A DNA stretch of 32,856 nt from contig JADGBC010000019.1 in assembly GCA_015231705.1 (NCBI GenBank), forward strand, positions 1 through 32,856, given 5' to 3'. Below, one piece after another: positions 16,079 through 23,937 of this stretch. The translations under genes and the position numbers were made by a program. Positions within the stretch are counted from its first letter, which is position 1. The number at the start of each line of letters is the position of its first letter. The notes beneath the pieces are model-generated. The model saw only the letters and a list, made by a program, of their open reading frames with translations. It was not told the origin of the DNA and ran no database searches. The DNA comes from Desulfamplus sp. (GTDB lineage Bacteria > Desulfobacterota > Desulfobacteria > Desulfobacterales > Desulfobacteraceae).

Positions 16079-17276
16079 TGACACCAAAAATGGTGGTAAG
16101 CATGGATACAACCACGCCACCGATAAGAAGTCCGAGAAAAAGTATGGAAAATGGTTCCAGAAGAGCAAGATAGGTTTTGATCTTGGATTGAATTTTTCTG
16201 TCTAAATCATCTGCCACAGAGATCAGCATGTCACCAATTTTTCCTGTCTCTTCACCAAGAGAGACCATCTGTACCACCATGGGGGGAAAAATTTTTCTCT
16301 CTTTCATCAGCGAGCTTACGCTTCTTCCCTCTTTTACCTGCTTGTATATATGCTCCACAGCATCTTTTACCTGACTGTTTGCCACCACAGCCTTTACAAT
16401 ATGAAGAGCTTTCATAAGTGGGACACCGCTTTTAATAAGGGTGCCAAGTGTTCGTGAAAATCGGCTCATCTCGATATCAAGCATCACCTCTCCAATATAG
16501 GGCACTTTAAGGATATTTTTATCCATGATATTTCTTCCCTGATCTGTTTTCAGAAACCTCCATAAAAACAGAAACAGGCATATGAAAACAGAAATCAACA
16601 GCCACCACCACACTCTTAAGAAATTGCTTATTTCCAGCAATATCTTTGTAGAGAGTGGGATCTGTTGTCCCAGATCCGCAAATATGCCTGCAAATTTTGG
16701 CACCACAAAACCCAGAATGACCAGCAGAGACAAAAAACCAACTGAAAGAAGAATTGCGGGGTATATGGATGATGATATCACATACTTCTTGATCTCTTCT
16801 GTCCTTCCAATGAATTCCGAAAGCCTCTCCATAACTGACGGAAGAATGCCTCCCATCTCCCCGACTCTCACCATGTTGACATAAAGATCATTGAAATCAT
16901 GATGTTTTTCTGCCATTGCATCAGATAGATTTGTTCCCTTTTTAAGAGCATCCTGGAGATATACTGTCATCTCTTTGATTTTGGAGTCAGAGGTTGCACT
17001 GCCGGCAATGGACAGTGCCCTGTCAATTGGAAGGCCTGAACGGAAAAGATGGGCAAGGTCAGAGGTAAGTTGGAGCAGGCGTGCGTTGCTTAAGCTGCGT
17101 CCGGTTGAAAAAAGAGTGATTCCAATTCCGGTTGATGATTTTTCATTGAGCCAGCGTAATAGAACAGATCCCCTTGCCTGAAGTATCAACAGAATTTCAT
17201 CTCTGTCTCTGGCTTCCATGGTCTCTGCCATTTTTTTGCCATCAGGGTTAATGGCTTCAAATCGAAACAGTGGCAT
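16062..17276 (-). CDS. gspF: Type II secretion inner-membrane platform protein GspF
   Basis: 404 residues, normal length for GspF. Two homologous cytoplasmic four-helix domains (LLQLTSDLAHLFRSGLPIDRAL and MSRFSRTLGTLIKSGVPLMKAL) alternate with three transmembrane segments: about 169-192, 222-241 and 372-394. It couples the GspE ATPase to pseudopilus assembly. The ATG shares its A with the gspE TAA stop (TAATG), so the two are tightly coupled. No unusual residues seen. Confidence 0.95.
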   Translation of the reverse strand: MPLFRFEAINPDGKKMAETMEARDRDEILLILQARGSVLLRWLNEKSSTGIGITLFSTGRSLSNARLLQLTSDLAHLFRSGLPIDRALSIAGSATSDSKIKEMTVYLQDALKKGTNLSDAMAEKHHDFNDLYVNMVRVGEMGGILPSVMERLSEFIGRTEEIKKYVISSSIYPAILLSVGFLSLLVILGFVVPKFAGIFADLGQQIPLSTKILLEISNFLRVWWWLLISVFICLFLFLWRFLKTDQGRNIMDKNILKVPYIGEVMLDIEMSRFSRTLGTLIKSGVPLMKALHIVKAVVANSQVKDAVEHIYKQVKEGRSVSSLMKERKIFPPMVVQMVSLGEETGKIGDMLISVADDLDRKIQSKIKTYLALLEPFSILFLGLLIGGVVVSMLTTIFGVNEIQF

Positions 17277-18934
17277 TATCTTGACACCCTCAATACTTCT
17301 TCGTATGTGGTAAGTCCCTGCTTAACCTTTTCAATTCCATCCATTTTAAGTGATATCATCCCTTTGGAAACAGCTTTTTTAAAAAGGCGGTTTCTATCAG
17401 AACCAGCAACAATTTCTCCTTGCAGGTCATCATCTATGACCATCAGCTCAAATATTCCAAGCCGTCCCTTGTATCCTGTTTCACCACATGCTTTACACCC
17501 CTCACCTCTGTAAAAGCTGGGGGTAAGTCTCTCTGGAGGAAGATCAAAATCCAGAGCAAGAGATTCAAGCTGCTCATTGGAAAGATTAACCTGTCTGCGA
17601 CAATGGGCACATATCTTTCGTACCAGACGCTGTGCAAGTACTCCCACAAGTGAGGATGATATCATAAACCTTTCAATGCCCATATCTTCAAGCCTGGTAA
17701 CTGCTCCTGCAGCATCATTTGTGTGAAGTGTGGAAAAGACCATATGGCCGGTAAGAGCAGCCTGAACAGCAATTTCAGCCGTCTCTCCATCCCTGATCTC
17801 TCCAATTAGCATAACATCAGGGTCATGGCGGAGAAAAGATCTGAGAGTATGGGCAAATGTCAATCCGATTGATGACTGCACCTGTACCTGATTAACCCCG
17901 TCCATCTGATACTCTACAGGATCCTCTACAGTTACGATTTTTTTATCGGGTGTATTTATCTCGCTTAAGGCAGCATAAAGAGTGGTTGTTTTTCCAGAAC
18001 CGGTTGGCCCTGTGACTAAAAGAATCCCAAACGGCATTGAGATAACAGATCGAAATTTTTTGAGCAAGATATCATCAAATCCAAGCCTTTTTAGATCTAA
18101 AGAGACATTCTCCTTGTTCAGCAATCTTAAAACAATACTCTCTCCAAAGTGAGTAGGGACAGTTGAGACGCGAATATCAACTTCATCCTGTCCTGCTTTT
18201 ATCTTGATTCTTCCATCCTGCGGCAGCCTTCTTTCTGCAATGTCAAGTTTTGCCATGAGCTTTATTCTTGAAATGATAGCAGCTTTGAGCTTGGCAGAAA
18301 TACTCTCCTGGTCGTGAAGAACTCCATCGATACGATACCTGACCAAAACCATGTGTCGTCTCGGTTCAATATGGATATCAGATACTCCAAGTTCCAGAGC
18401 ACGATTGATCACATGGTTCACCAATCGGATAACAGGTGCTTCCGTGGCCATCCCTTTTAGTTGTTCAGGGTCATCCCACAGGGCATCTTCCAAAGATAGG
18501 TTAAGAGCATCTGCACTCTCTTCACCTGTCATGTCAGCATCTGCCTCATACCACCTATAAATATACTGACTGACCATTTCGTTGGATGCTTTGTAAACAT
18601 CTAATTTTTTTGCATAGGCTTTTCTGATAATCTCGCGGGTATTGAAATCCAGAGGGTCAGCCATGATTACCTGAAGTTTTGCCTCAGAATCATTGACAGG
18701 AAGAAATTTGAATCTTTTCATAAAATGAACTGGAAGAAGAAGAACAGCAGGAGGGCTTTCAGGGATATCCTTTTCATCCATCTCAGGAGTAGTTGCAGCT
18801 GCGGATTTTGAAACAGTGGCAGCATCTGATTCAGAAATAGATGAGGATTCTGATTCAGACATGGCAGTAGCAGGTGATTCCGGCGTGTCAACATCGGCTG
18901 ATTCAGGAACAGTGTCTGAAGGTGTTATTCCCAA
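17276..18934 (-). CDS. gspE: Type II secretion assembly ATPase GspE
   Basis: 552 residues. It powers pseudopilus assembly from the cytoplasm. An N-terminal Ser/Glu/Asp/Ala-rich low-complexity stretch (1-60) precedes the T2SSE N-domain (PPAVLLLPVHFMKRFKFLPV). The ATPase core has RIDG, Walker A GPTGSGKTT at 309-317, VEDPVEYQMDGVNQVQV, Walker B VMLIGEIRD at 374-382 and the His box TGHMVFSTLHTNDAA. The zinc site is complete: C442-x2-C445 and C480-x2-C483. The start is TTG at 18934 with AAGGA 9 nt upstream, overlapping the gspG end by 10 nt. The low-complexity N-terminus replaces the region that usually contacts GspL. Confidence 0.95.
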   Translation of the reverse strand: MGITPSDTVPESADVDTPESPATAMSESESSSISESDAATVSKSAAATTPEMDEKDIPESPPAVLLLPVHFMKRFKFLPVNDSEAKLQVIMADPLDFNTREIIRKAYAKKLDVYKASNEMVSQYIYRWYEADADMTGEESADALNLSLEDALWDDPEQLKGMATEAPVIRLVNHVINRALELGVSDIHIEPRRHMVLVRYRIDGVLHDQESISAKLKAAIISRIKLMAKLDIAERRLPQDGRIKIKAGQDEVDIRVSTVPTHFGESIVLRLLNKENVSLDLKRLGFDDILLKKFRSVISMPFGILLVTGPTGSGKTTTLYAALSEINTPDKKIVTVEDPVEYQMDGVNQVQVQSSIGLTFAHTLRSFLRHDPDVMLIGEIRDGETAEIAVQAALTGHMVFSTLHTNDAAGAVTRLEDMGIERFMISSSLVGVLAQRLVRKICAHCRRQVNLSNEQLESLALDFDLPPERLTPSFYRGEGCKACGETGYKGRLGIFELMVIDDDLQGEIVAGSDRNRLFKKAVSKGMISLKMDGIEKVKQGLTTYEEVLRVSR

Positions 18935-19431
18935 CTTACAATATCCTTATCCATTTTATCTTCTCCGCCCTGAGCATTGTCCTGACCATAGCTGAAAAGA
19001 TCATATTGGCCATGCTCTCCTGGAGAGACATAATTAAACTCGTTGTCCCATGCATCCTTTGGAACTGCTTTGGGAAGGTAGGGTCCATCCCAGTTTTTAA
19101 GTTCGCCAGGGTTTTCTCTGAGAGCATTTAGTCCCTCTTCTGTTGTAGGGTATCTTCCGTTGTCAAGGCGGAAGCTGTCAAGGGCGGATCCAAGCAGTTC
19201 AATCTGGGTTTTTGTTGTTTTGATTTTGGCCTGGTCAATTTTGCCGAAAAACTTTGGGGCTACCAGTGCGGATAAAAGACCCACAATGATAATTACCACC
19301 ATGATTTCTATCAGTGTAAATCCTCTTTGATTGAATCGCTTCCGATTGAATCTCTTTTCTTTTAAAGAGCTTGTTTCTATTAAGCAGCTTGTTGCTATTA
19401 AACAGCTTGTTTTTTGTGCGATATCTTCCAT
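18925..19431 (-). CDS. gspG: Type II secretion major pseudopilin GspG with a repeat-built leader
   Basis: 168 residues. The mature part is a standard major pseudopilin: after G37 comes FTLIEIMVVIIIVGLLSALVAPKFF with Glu42 at +5, then DNGRYPTTEEGLNALRENP, WDGPYLPK, DAWDNEFNYVSPGEHG and DLFSYGQD. The leader is 37 residues, far longer than usual, and is made of short repeats: CLIATSCLIETSS from an 18-bp DNA repeat and KRFNRKRFNQ from a 15-bp repeat. No other ATG, GTG or TTG occurs in frame within it, so the ATG at 19431 must be the start. A hairpin lies 30-55 nt upstream. Confidence 0.94.
   Translation of the reverse strand: MEDIAQKTSCLIATSCLIETSSLKEKRFNRKRFNQRGFTLIEIMVVIIIVGLLSALVAPKFFGKIDQAKIKTTKTQIELLGSALDSFRLDNGRYPTTEEGLNALRENPGELKNWDGPYLPKAVPKDAWDNEFNYVSPGEHGQYDLFSYGQDNAQGGEDKMDKDIVSWE
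19330..19420 (-). repeat. Two short tandem repeats encoding the GspG leader
   Basis: A 15-bp unit occurs twice (19330-19344 ATTGAATCGCTTCCG and 19345-19359 ATTGAATCTCTTTTC). An 18-bp unit occurs twice plus a partial third (19369-19386 GCTTGTTTCTATTAAGCA, 19387-19404 GCTTGTTGCTATTAAACA, then from 19405). Both unit lengths are multiples of 3, so copy changes keep the frame. Confidence 0.8.
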
Positions 19432-19460
19432 GTATTATTCTTGCCTCTATGAATATGAGC

Positions 19461-19486
19461 GAGCCGGCAAGATAATAAACCGGCTC
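19461..19486 (-). promoter_or_regulatory. 7-bp perfect hairpin in the gspG 5' region
   Basis: GAGCCGG (19461-19467) pairs with CCGGCTC (19480-19486) across a 12-nt AT-rich loop. It lies between the DUF1573 gene and gspG, 30 nt upstream of the gspG ATG. No T-run follows on the minus strand, so it is more likely an RNA-processing or stability hairpin than a terminator. Confidence 0.45.
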
Positions 19487-19501
19487 ACTGAACTCATTAT
19501 A

Positions 19502-19600
19502 TTTATTTATATTATTCTTTTACCATGAAAATCCCCTCTGTTTTTCATAATTAGGGGTGGCCGCATAATGGCCATGAAGCTTTATTTATATTATTCTTTT
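19502..19600 (+). repeat. Repeat family B copy 1, flanked by a 20-bp direct duplication
   Basis: The core at 19522-19585 starts ACCATGAAAAT and contains GGGGTGGCCGCATAATGG. It can form two hairpins: ATGAAAA with TTTTCAT, then TGGCC with GGCCA. The 20-mer TTTATTTATATTATTCTTTT occurs identically on both sides (19502-19521 and 19581-19600). The right copy covers the stop codon of the DUF1573 gene. Other family B copies are at 25388-25450 and 28499-28594. Confidence 0.8.
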
Positions 19601-20811
19601 GTTTGCTTTTCTGGCTCTTTTTGTGGCTCTCCTTGAGAGTTTTGATACTCCTGAGCTTTCTGTTTTTCCTGAGCCTGTTTTATCAGTGCTTCAAATTTCT
19701 TCTTCAACTCTTCTGCACGTTTAGGATCCTGTATAGGAGCTTGATTCTGACCTGATGCCGAAGCCTGGCCTGGTGCTACGTTTCCGCTTGCACCTGTGGC
19801 ATTCTGCTGCTGCATCTTCTGAATAACTTCAAGAAAATTTTTCCCTCTATCTGCGTTGCTACCATTGATGCCGACTTCTCCACTATTCCCGTTTTTACCA
19901 GCACTGTCATTATCATGGCTGTGAGGAGTCAGGACGTTTTCAGAGCTTCCTGTTGTTTGACCGGCAGGAATGCTGGGATCAGTGATTCTTGCCATGACAT
20001 TAATTTTTATTTCAGGCTGAATCTTGCTGTCGGTTTCTATAATCAGAACATCGTAATAGGAGCCTGCGTCCTTCTTCAAATTCTCAACAGTAATTGAGTA
20101 CTCTTTGCCTCCGGAAGGAGCTTTGTCTTCTTTAAGCTCATATTTAATATTTGTTCCTTCCTGAGCACTAAGTTTAATAATTGAAAATTGGTATTTACTT
20201 TCCGGTATGATTTTTAACAGAGCTTTTAACTCATCACCAATATTTCCATTAAGCCGCAGAACACTGGGTGTTATGGTGACAAATTTTTCAACATTGCCTG
20301 ATACGGTAAGGCTAGATTCTGGTGCTTTGCTGTCATTTGTAATAACAGAAATTGTTTTCATCAGTTTGCGTCCACCATAGCCTTTTGTATTAACTTTTAT
20401 CGATATTTTTCCCTCTCCACCTGGAGGGATTTCTCTTGAATAAGAGACCGTGGTGCACCCTCAACCAGTTTTGACCTTTTGAACCTCAAGCGTATCAGTG
20501 CCTTTATTCATAATTATAAAATCATGTACTAATTCAGCACCATCAACTTCAGAGTCGAATTCAAACTTGGGTTCAGGAAAAAACACAGAAGGTGCTTTTG
20601 AAGAGTCCTGATTTTTTGCTGAAACCGCTTGTTTTGAAGTCTCATTTTTTTGTTCGGAGTTCTCTTGTTTTAAAACCGCTTTACTTTGATCAGAGGTTTT
20701 TTGTTCAACAGTCTCCTTGTTTGCCTCTGTTGTGTTGGCACTGAAACCTGAAGATGCCGCACAGAGAAAAATAATTAAGGAGTACACAAAAATCTTACAC
20801 ATCCCATTCAT
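19591..20811 (-). CDS. Candidate selenoprotein: periplasmic DUF1573 protein with in-frame TGA
   Basis: One open frame of 406 residues if the TGA at 20463-20461 (codon 117) is read through. A signal peptide comes first (MCKIFVYSLIIFLCAASSGFSA), then a charged low-complexity region (27-72), then a DUF1573 (PF07610)-like domain: FEFDSEVDGAELVHDFIIMNKG, VQKVKTG, [TGA], GCTTVSYSREIPPGGEGK. The family consensus has CGC at this point, so the TGA sits exactly where the first Cys belongs. After it, 33 codons with good family sequence lead in frame to the next Met, and 256 more follow. The rest has IgG-like beta-strand sequence and a Gln/Lys/Pro-rich tail. Alternatives are a nonsense mutation or sequence error. 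It is first in the gsp direction, before gspG; its T2SS role is unknown. Confidence 0.7.
20410..20447 (-). promoter_or_regulatory. Two hairpins just after the in-frame TGA (possible bacterial SECIS)
   Basis: Counting from the TGA on the minus strand, nt 14-29 form UCUCUU-AUUC-AAGAGA and nt 32-51 form UCCCUC-CAGGUGGA-GAGGGA. Both have perfect 6-bp stems. The second loop contains GGU, as in the E. coli fdhF SECIS loop, but it starts at about +38, slightly farther than in known bacterial SECIS elements. This is suggestive, not proof. Confidence 0.4.
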
Positions 20812-20936
20812 AACTCAATTCCTTTACGTTGAAATAAAAAAACTTAAAATAAAATTTAACTCTTTAAATTGTCCGCAAATTGCAATGCAAAAAACAGACC
20901 CATAAAAAACTGACCAAGAATAATAGCGAAATGGAC

Positions 20937-21977
20937 TTATGTCAATAACCGGCGAATACGCTGCCACCCCTCTTCAGGTATCTGTGCTCCTACAACCTGA
21001 CAAACTTCATAACCACAGGCAGATGCAATCTCACCGCTTTTTTCTAATGAGTAACCATTAGCAATACCATAAAGAAAGCCTGCTGCCCAGAGATCCCCTG
21101 CACCGGTAGTGTCTTTTGGGGATTGATCTGTTTTGGCATAAATCCGTACCACTTCATATGGTATTTCCCCTTTAGTAGCAGCTCTTTTGCTTTTAATACA
21201 GTTTGTATTTTTATATGATATATAGCTGCCTCTTGGTCCCACTTTGAGCACTGCTATCTGTACATTCTCAGATAGAGAGTCAAGTGCCTTATGTTCATCT
21301 GAAAAGCCGGTATAAGATCTGGCCTCATCTTCATTGGCAATAAGAATATCGACATATTCAGTAATAATATCCTTAAGTGTTGTCTTTGAGGCCTCCACAA
21401 CTTCAAAACTTGCGAGATCCAGGGCAATGACTGATCCTGCTGCTTTGGCTTTTTTGAGGCATGCAAGCATCAGTTCTGGCTTGAAAAGAAGGTATCCCTC
21501 CATTAGAGCTATTGTGCTGTCCATGAACATCTCCTGTGTGATATGCTCTGATTCAAGCTCTGTGGATGCTCCAAGGTAGGTAAACATTGAACGTTGGGCA
21601 TCAGGTGTGATTATGGAAAGAACCTTGCCTGTCGGGGTGGGCGATGTAAGAAACAGGGTTTTTACATTTAATTTTTTCAGGTTCTCTTCGTAAGATGCAC
21701 CATAAAAATCATCACCCCGTTTTCCAATAAAACCGGCTTTGCCTCCAAGTTTAGCAATTCCTATAATGGTATTACAGGTTGCTCCTCCTGGTACTACAAG
21801 TGGTTTGTTTCTGGTCTTTTTCAGAATCTCTTCGATATCAGAATCTGTTACAAGGGTCATGCCGCCTTTCTTTTTACCAAGCTGAACCAGAAAGCTATCA
21901 TTTTCATTTATCAGCAGATCAATAAGAGCCGATCCTACGCCTATTATTTTTGAGCTTTTAATACTTTTTTCTAACAT
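20937..21977 (-). CDS. PfkB-family kinase, probably adenosine kinase
   Basis: 346 residues of the ribokinase/PfkB family. The N-terminal sugar-binding part has GVGSALIDLL and PGGATCNTIIGIAKLGGKAG; the C-terminal signature is DTTGAGDLWAAGFLYG with the catalytic base at D295. The large/small lid layout resembles bacterial adenosine kinase-like members. It lies divergent from metK and ahcY. Since AhcY releases adenosine, phosphorylation of adenosine to AMP would pull the SAH hydrolysis equilibrium forward; this context favours adenosine over sugar substrates. Exact substrate is inferred. The gene ends 125 bp before the DUF1573 start and may be co-transcribed with the T2SS operon. Confidence 0.82.
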   Translation of the reverse strand: MLEKSIKSSKIIGVGSALIDLLINENDSFLVQLGKKKGGMTLVTDSDIEEILKKTRNKPLVVPGGATCNTIIGIAKLGGKAGFIGKRGDDFYGASYEENLKKLNVKTLFLTSPTPTGKVLSIITPDAQRSMFTYLGASTELESEHITQEMFMDSTIALMEGYLLFKPELMLACLKKAKAAGSVIALDLASFEVVEASKTTLKDIITEYVDILIANEDEARSYTGFSDEHKALDSLSENVQIAVLKVGPRGSYISYKNTNCIKSKRAATKGEIPYEVVRIYAKTDQSPKDTTGAGDLWAAGFLYGIANGYSLEKSGEIASACGYEVCQVVGAQIPEEGWQRIRRLLT

Positions 21978-22165
21978 TTTAACACCATGTATAAATTTAA
22001 AGGTTTTGTCGTCAGCAATGTCAATCTATTGACCATTGGGGGTTTCGGAATAATAAAACTACCCATTCGCACACAGGACAGATGGTGGTGAGCTAATTAA
22101 TGTTGAGTAGAGTGTTTTCTACGAACTCCCTTGCATCGAAGTTTTTATAGTCATATGATATTATG

Positions 22166-22211
22166 TCACAACATTAAAGATCATTTATATATCACAACAT
22201 CAAAGATCATT
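22166..22211 (+). repeat. Tandem direct repeat upstream of the metK promoter
   Basis: TCACAACATTAAAGATCATT (22166-22185) recurs as TCACAACATCAAAGATCATT (22192-22211): 19 of 20 identical with a period of 26 bp. It lies about 30-75 bp upstream of the predicted -35 box. This could be a paired regulator site; no known MetJ or MetR consensus is recognised. Confidence 0.5.
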
Positions 22212-22242
22212 ACAAAATTAAATTTAAGACGGTTATCATTTA

Positions 22243-22271
22243 TTGACAAACCACTATTTGTGGCATAAATT
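22243..22271 (+). promoter_or_regulatory. Predicted sigma70 promoter for metK
   Basis: TTGACA (22243-22248), a 17-bp spacer and TAAATT (22266-22271). The spacer holds a CCAC/GTGG dyad. A transcript from here would carry MITE copy 3 in a leader of nearly 300 nt. The rest of the 592-bp gap (21978-22569) shows no gene. Confidence 0.55.
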
Positions 22272-22374
22272 TACTAATTCTAACTTTGACAATACAGAGC
22301 CAAAAGAAGTTTTCCTATGCTATTGCCAAATTAACGTTAAAATTATAGATAAGAATCTAAATGTACGCAAATTT

Positions 22375-22476
22375 GATGGTCTCGTAAAAAGTCTGAAATA
22401 GGTGTTTTTTTGCTGTAGTAACCCTTTGATTTTATTAGACGCAGGTTTTAGTAAATTGACTTTTTACGAAGTGATC
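22375..22476 (-). mobile_element. MITE-like element, copy 3 (metK 5' region)
   Basis: 102 bp with 19-bp terminal inverted repeats matching at 15 of 19 positions (GATGGTCTCGTAAAAAGTC at the left end). AAATTT flanks both sides (22369-22374 and 22477-22482). It is roughly three-quarters identical by eye to copy 1 over its whole length. It sits between the predicted metK promoter and the metK start. Confidence 0.85.
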
Positions 22477-22569
22477 AAATTTAGAATCAATGCATCACCT
22501 ATTCAACTAAACTTACTGTTCACCCTATAGTCCAAATATTACCAAACATTATAAGGAGCATAGCATATA

Positions 22570-23754
22570 ATGACAGATACCATTATGGATAATAAAAGAT
22601 CTTTTTTTACTTCTGAATCTGTAACAGAAGGACATCCTGATAAAGTGGCTGATGCCATCTCGGACAGCATCCTTGATGCCATCATGGCTGAAGATACCAA
22701 GTGCAGGGTCGCATGTGAAACTCTCGTGACTACAGGCCTTGCAATGATTGCAGGTGAGATAACCACAAGTTGCTACGTGGATATTCCAGCCATTGTCAGA
22801 GAGACTATAAGAGATATCGGGTATCACTCGTCTGACATGGGTTTTGACTGGAGAACATGCTCTGTAGTCACCAGCATTGGTCATCAGTCGCCAGATATTG
22901 CTCAAGGTGTTGATGAAGGTGACGGGCTTTTCAAGGAACAGGGGGCTGGTGATCAGGGTCTTATGTTTGGTTTTGCGACTGATGAGACTCCCGAACTTAG
23001 GCCCATGCCAATCAGCTATGCTCATAAACTTACCAAGCGGCTTGCACAAGTTAGAAAAAATAGTGCTCTTGATTTCCTGCGGCCTGCTGGTAAATCTCAA
23101 GTTACCATTGAATATGTGGATGGCAAACCATTGAGAGTCGATACTGTTGTGGTGTCTGCTCAACATAAACCAGGTATCAGCCATCCAGATCTCAGTGAGG
23201 CCATTATAAAAGAGGTTATTAAAAAAGTAATTCCAGCAGATATGATTGATGGTGACACCAAATTTTTCATCAATCCCACTGGTAAATTTGTCATTGGCGG
23301 ACCAATGGGAGATTGCGGCCTCACAGGCAGAAAAATTATTGTAGATACCTACGGTGGCCAGGGAAGTCATGGTGGAGGATGCTTCTCAGGAAAAGATCCC
23401 TCCAAAGTTGACAGAAGTGCTTCTTATATGGGCAGGTATATCGCAAAAAACATGGTTGCAGCCGGGGTGGCAAATAAATGTGAAATTCAGGTTGCCTACG
23501 CTATTGGTGTTGCAGAGCCAGTATCGCTGCTTGTTGACTTCATGGGAACAGGAAAAATTTCTGAAACCAGGGCAACACAGATTATTCGTGAAGTGTTTGA
23601 CCTCAGGCCAGCAGGGATAATCAAAACCTTGAACCTGCTTAGACCCATCTACCGAAAAACATCAGCTTACGGCCACTTTGGACGACATGATCCTGATTTT
23701 ACATGGGAGCATACAGACAAGGCAGAAGAGATCCGGATTAAAGCCGGACTTTAA
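22570..23754 (+). CDS. metK: S-adenosylmethionine synthetase
   Basis: 394 residues, normal length. It makes SAM from ATP and methionine in the cytoplasm. Key motifs: [20 protein letters not shown] with the ATP-binding His, [25 protein letters not shown] and the P-loop-like [16 protein letters not shown] (Cys where Ala is common). The C-terminus [17 protein letters not shown] is complete. AAGGAG lies 11 nt before the ATG; a second Met at codon 6 is also possible. ahcY follows on the same strand after 183 bp. No SAM riboswitch was recognised upstream. Confidence 0.97.
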   Translation: MTDTIMDNKRSFFTSESVTEGHPDKVADAISDSILDAIMAEDTKCRVACETLVTTGLAMIAGEITTSCYVDIPAIVRETIRDIGYHSSDMGFDWRTCSVVTSIGHQSPDIAQGVDEGDGLFKEQGAGDQGLMFGFATDETPELRPMPISYAHKLTKRLAQVRKNSALDFLRPAGKSQVTIEYVDGKPLRVDTVVVSAQHKPGISHPDLSEAIIKEVIKKVIPADMIDGDTKFFINPTGKFVIGGPMGDCGLTGRKIIVDTYGGQGSHGGGCFSGKDPSKVDRSASYMGRYIAKNMVAAGVANKCEIQVAYAIGVAEPVSLLVDFMGTGKISETRATQIIREVFDLRPAGIIKTLNLLRPIYRKTSAYGHFGRHDPDFTWEHTDKAEEIRIKAGL

Positions 23755-23849
23755 ATAGAGAGCGGCGTATCTACTGGCTGAGGATGTAATAACTGAAGGA
23801 CGCAATGAGTTGATAGTATAGGAATTTTCATTTTTCCTTTCATAATATC

Positions 23850-23867
23850 ATTCAAAATATTTTGAAT
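23850..23867. promoter_or_regulatory. 18-bp perfect palindrome between metK and ahcY
   Basis: ATTCAAAATATTTTGAAT is self-complementary and lies 70 bp before the ahcY ATG. It may be an operator or a weak hairpin. Its neighbourhood has no T-run and does not look like a terminator. Confidence 0.3.
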
Positions 23868-23937
23868 CATCTGTTTCGCAGTAATTGTTGCTGGAGTCAA
23901 TCTCCTGGACAATAAATTAAAGATTAAGGATTTTATA

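Noticed and set aside
16079-16168. Thirty extra N-terminal residues for gspH
   Set aside because: They are read from inside gspF in another frame and would give a leader unlike any prepilin; the ATG at 16078 gives a normal 14-residue leader.
19591-20361. Separate 256-residue hypothetical gene starting at 20361
   Set aside because: Thirty-three in-frame codons upstream continue the DUF1573 domain without interruption; the ATG is internal, so splitting at the TGA is unlikely to be right.
22272-22569. SAM riboswitch before metK
   Set aside because: The leader is filled by the MITE copy and AT-rich sequence; no SAM-I, SAM-II or SAM-IV core could be recognised.
22549-23370. 273-residue open frame antisense to metK
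   Set aside because: It is a shadow of the strongly conserved metK reading frame and shows no recognisable domain.
23755-23937. SAH riboswitch before ahcY
   Set aside because: I could not find the conserved GC-rich core or pseudoknot pattern; only an AT palindrome and a weak GGAG/CTCC pair are present.
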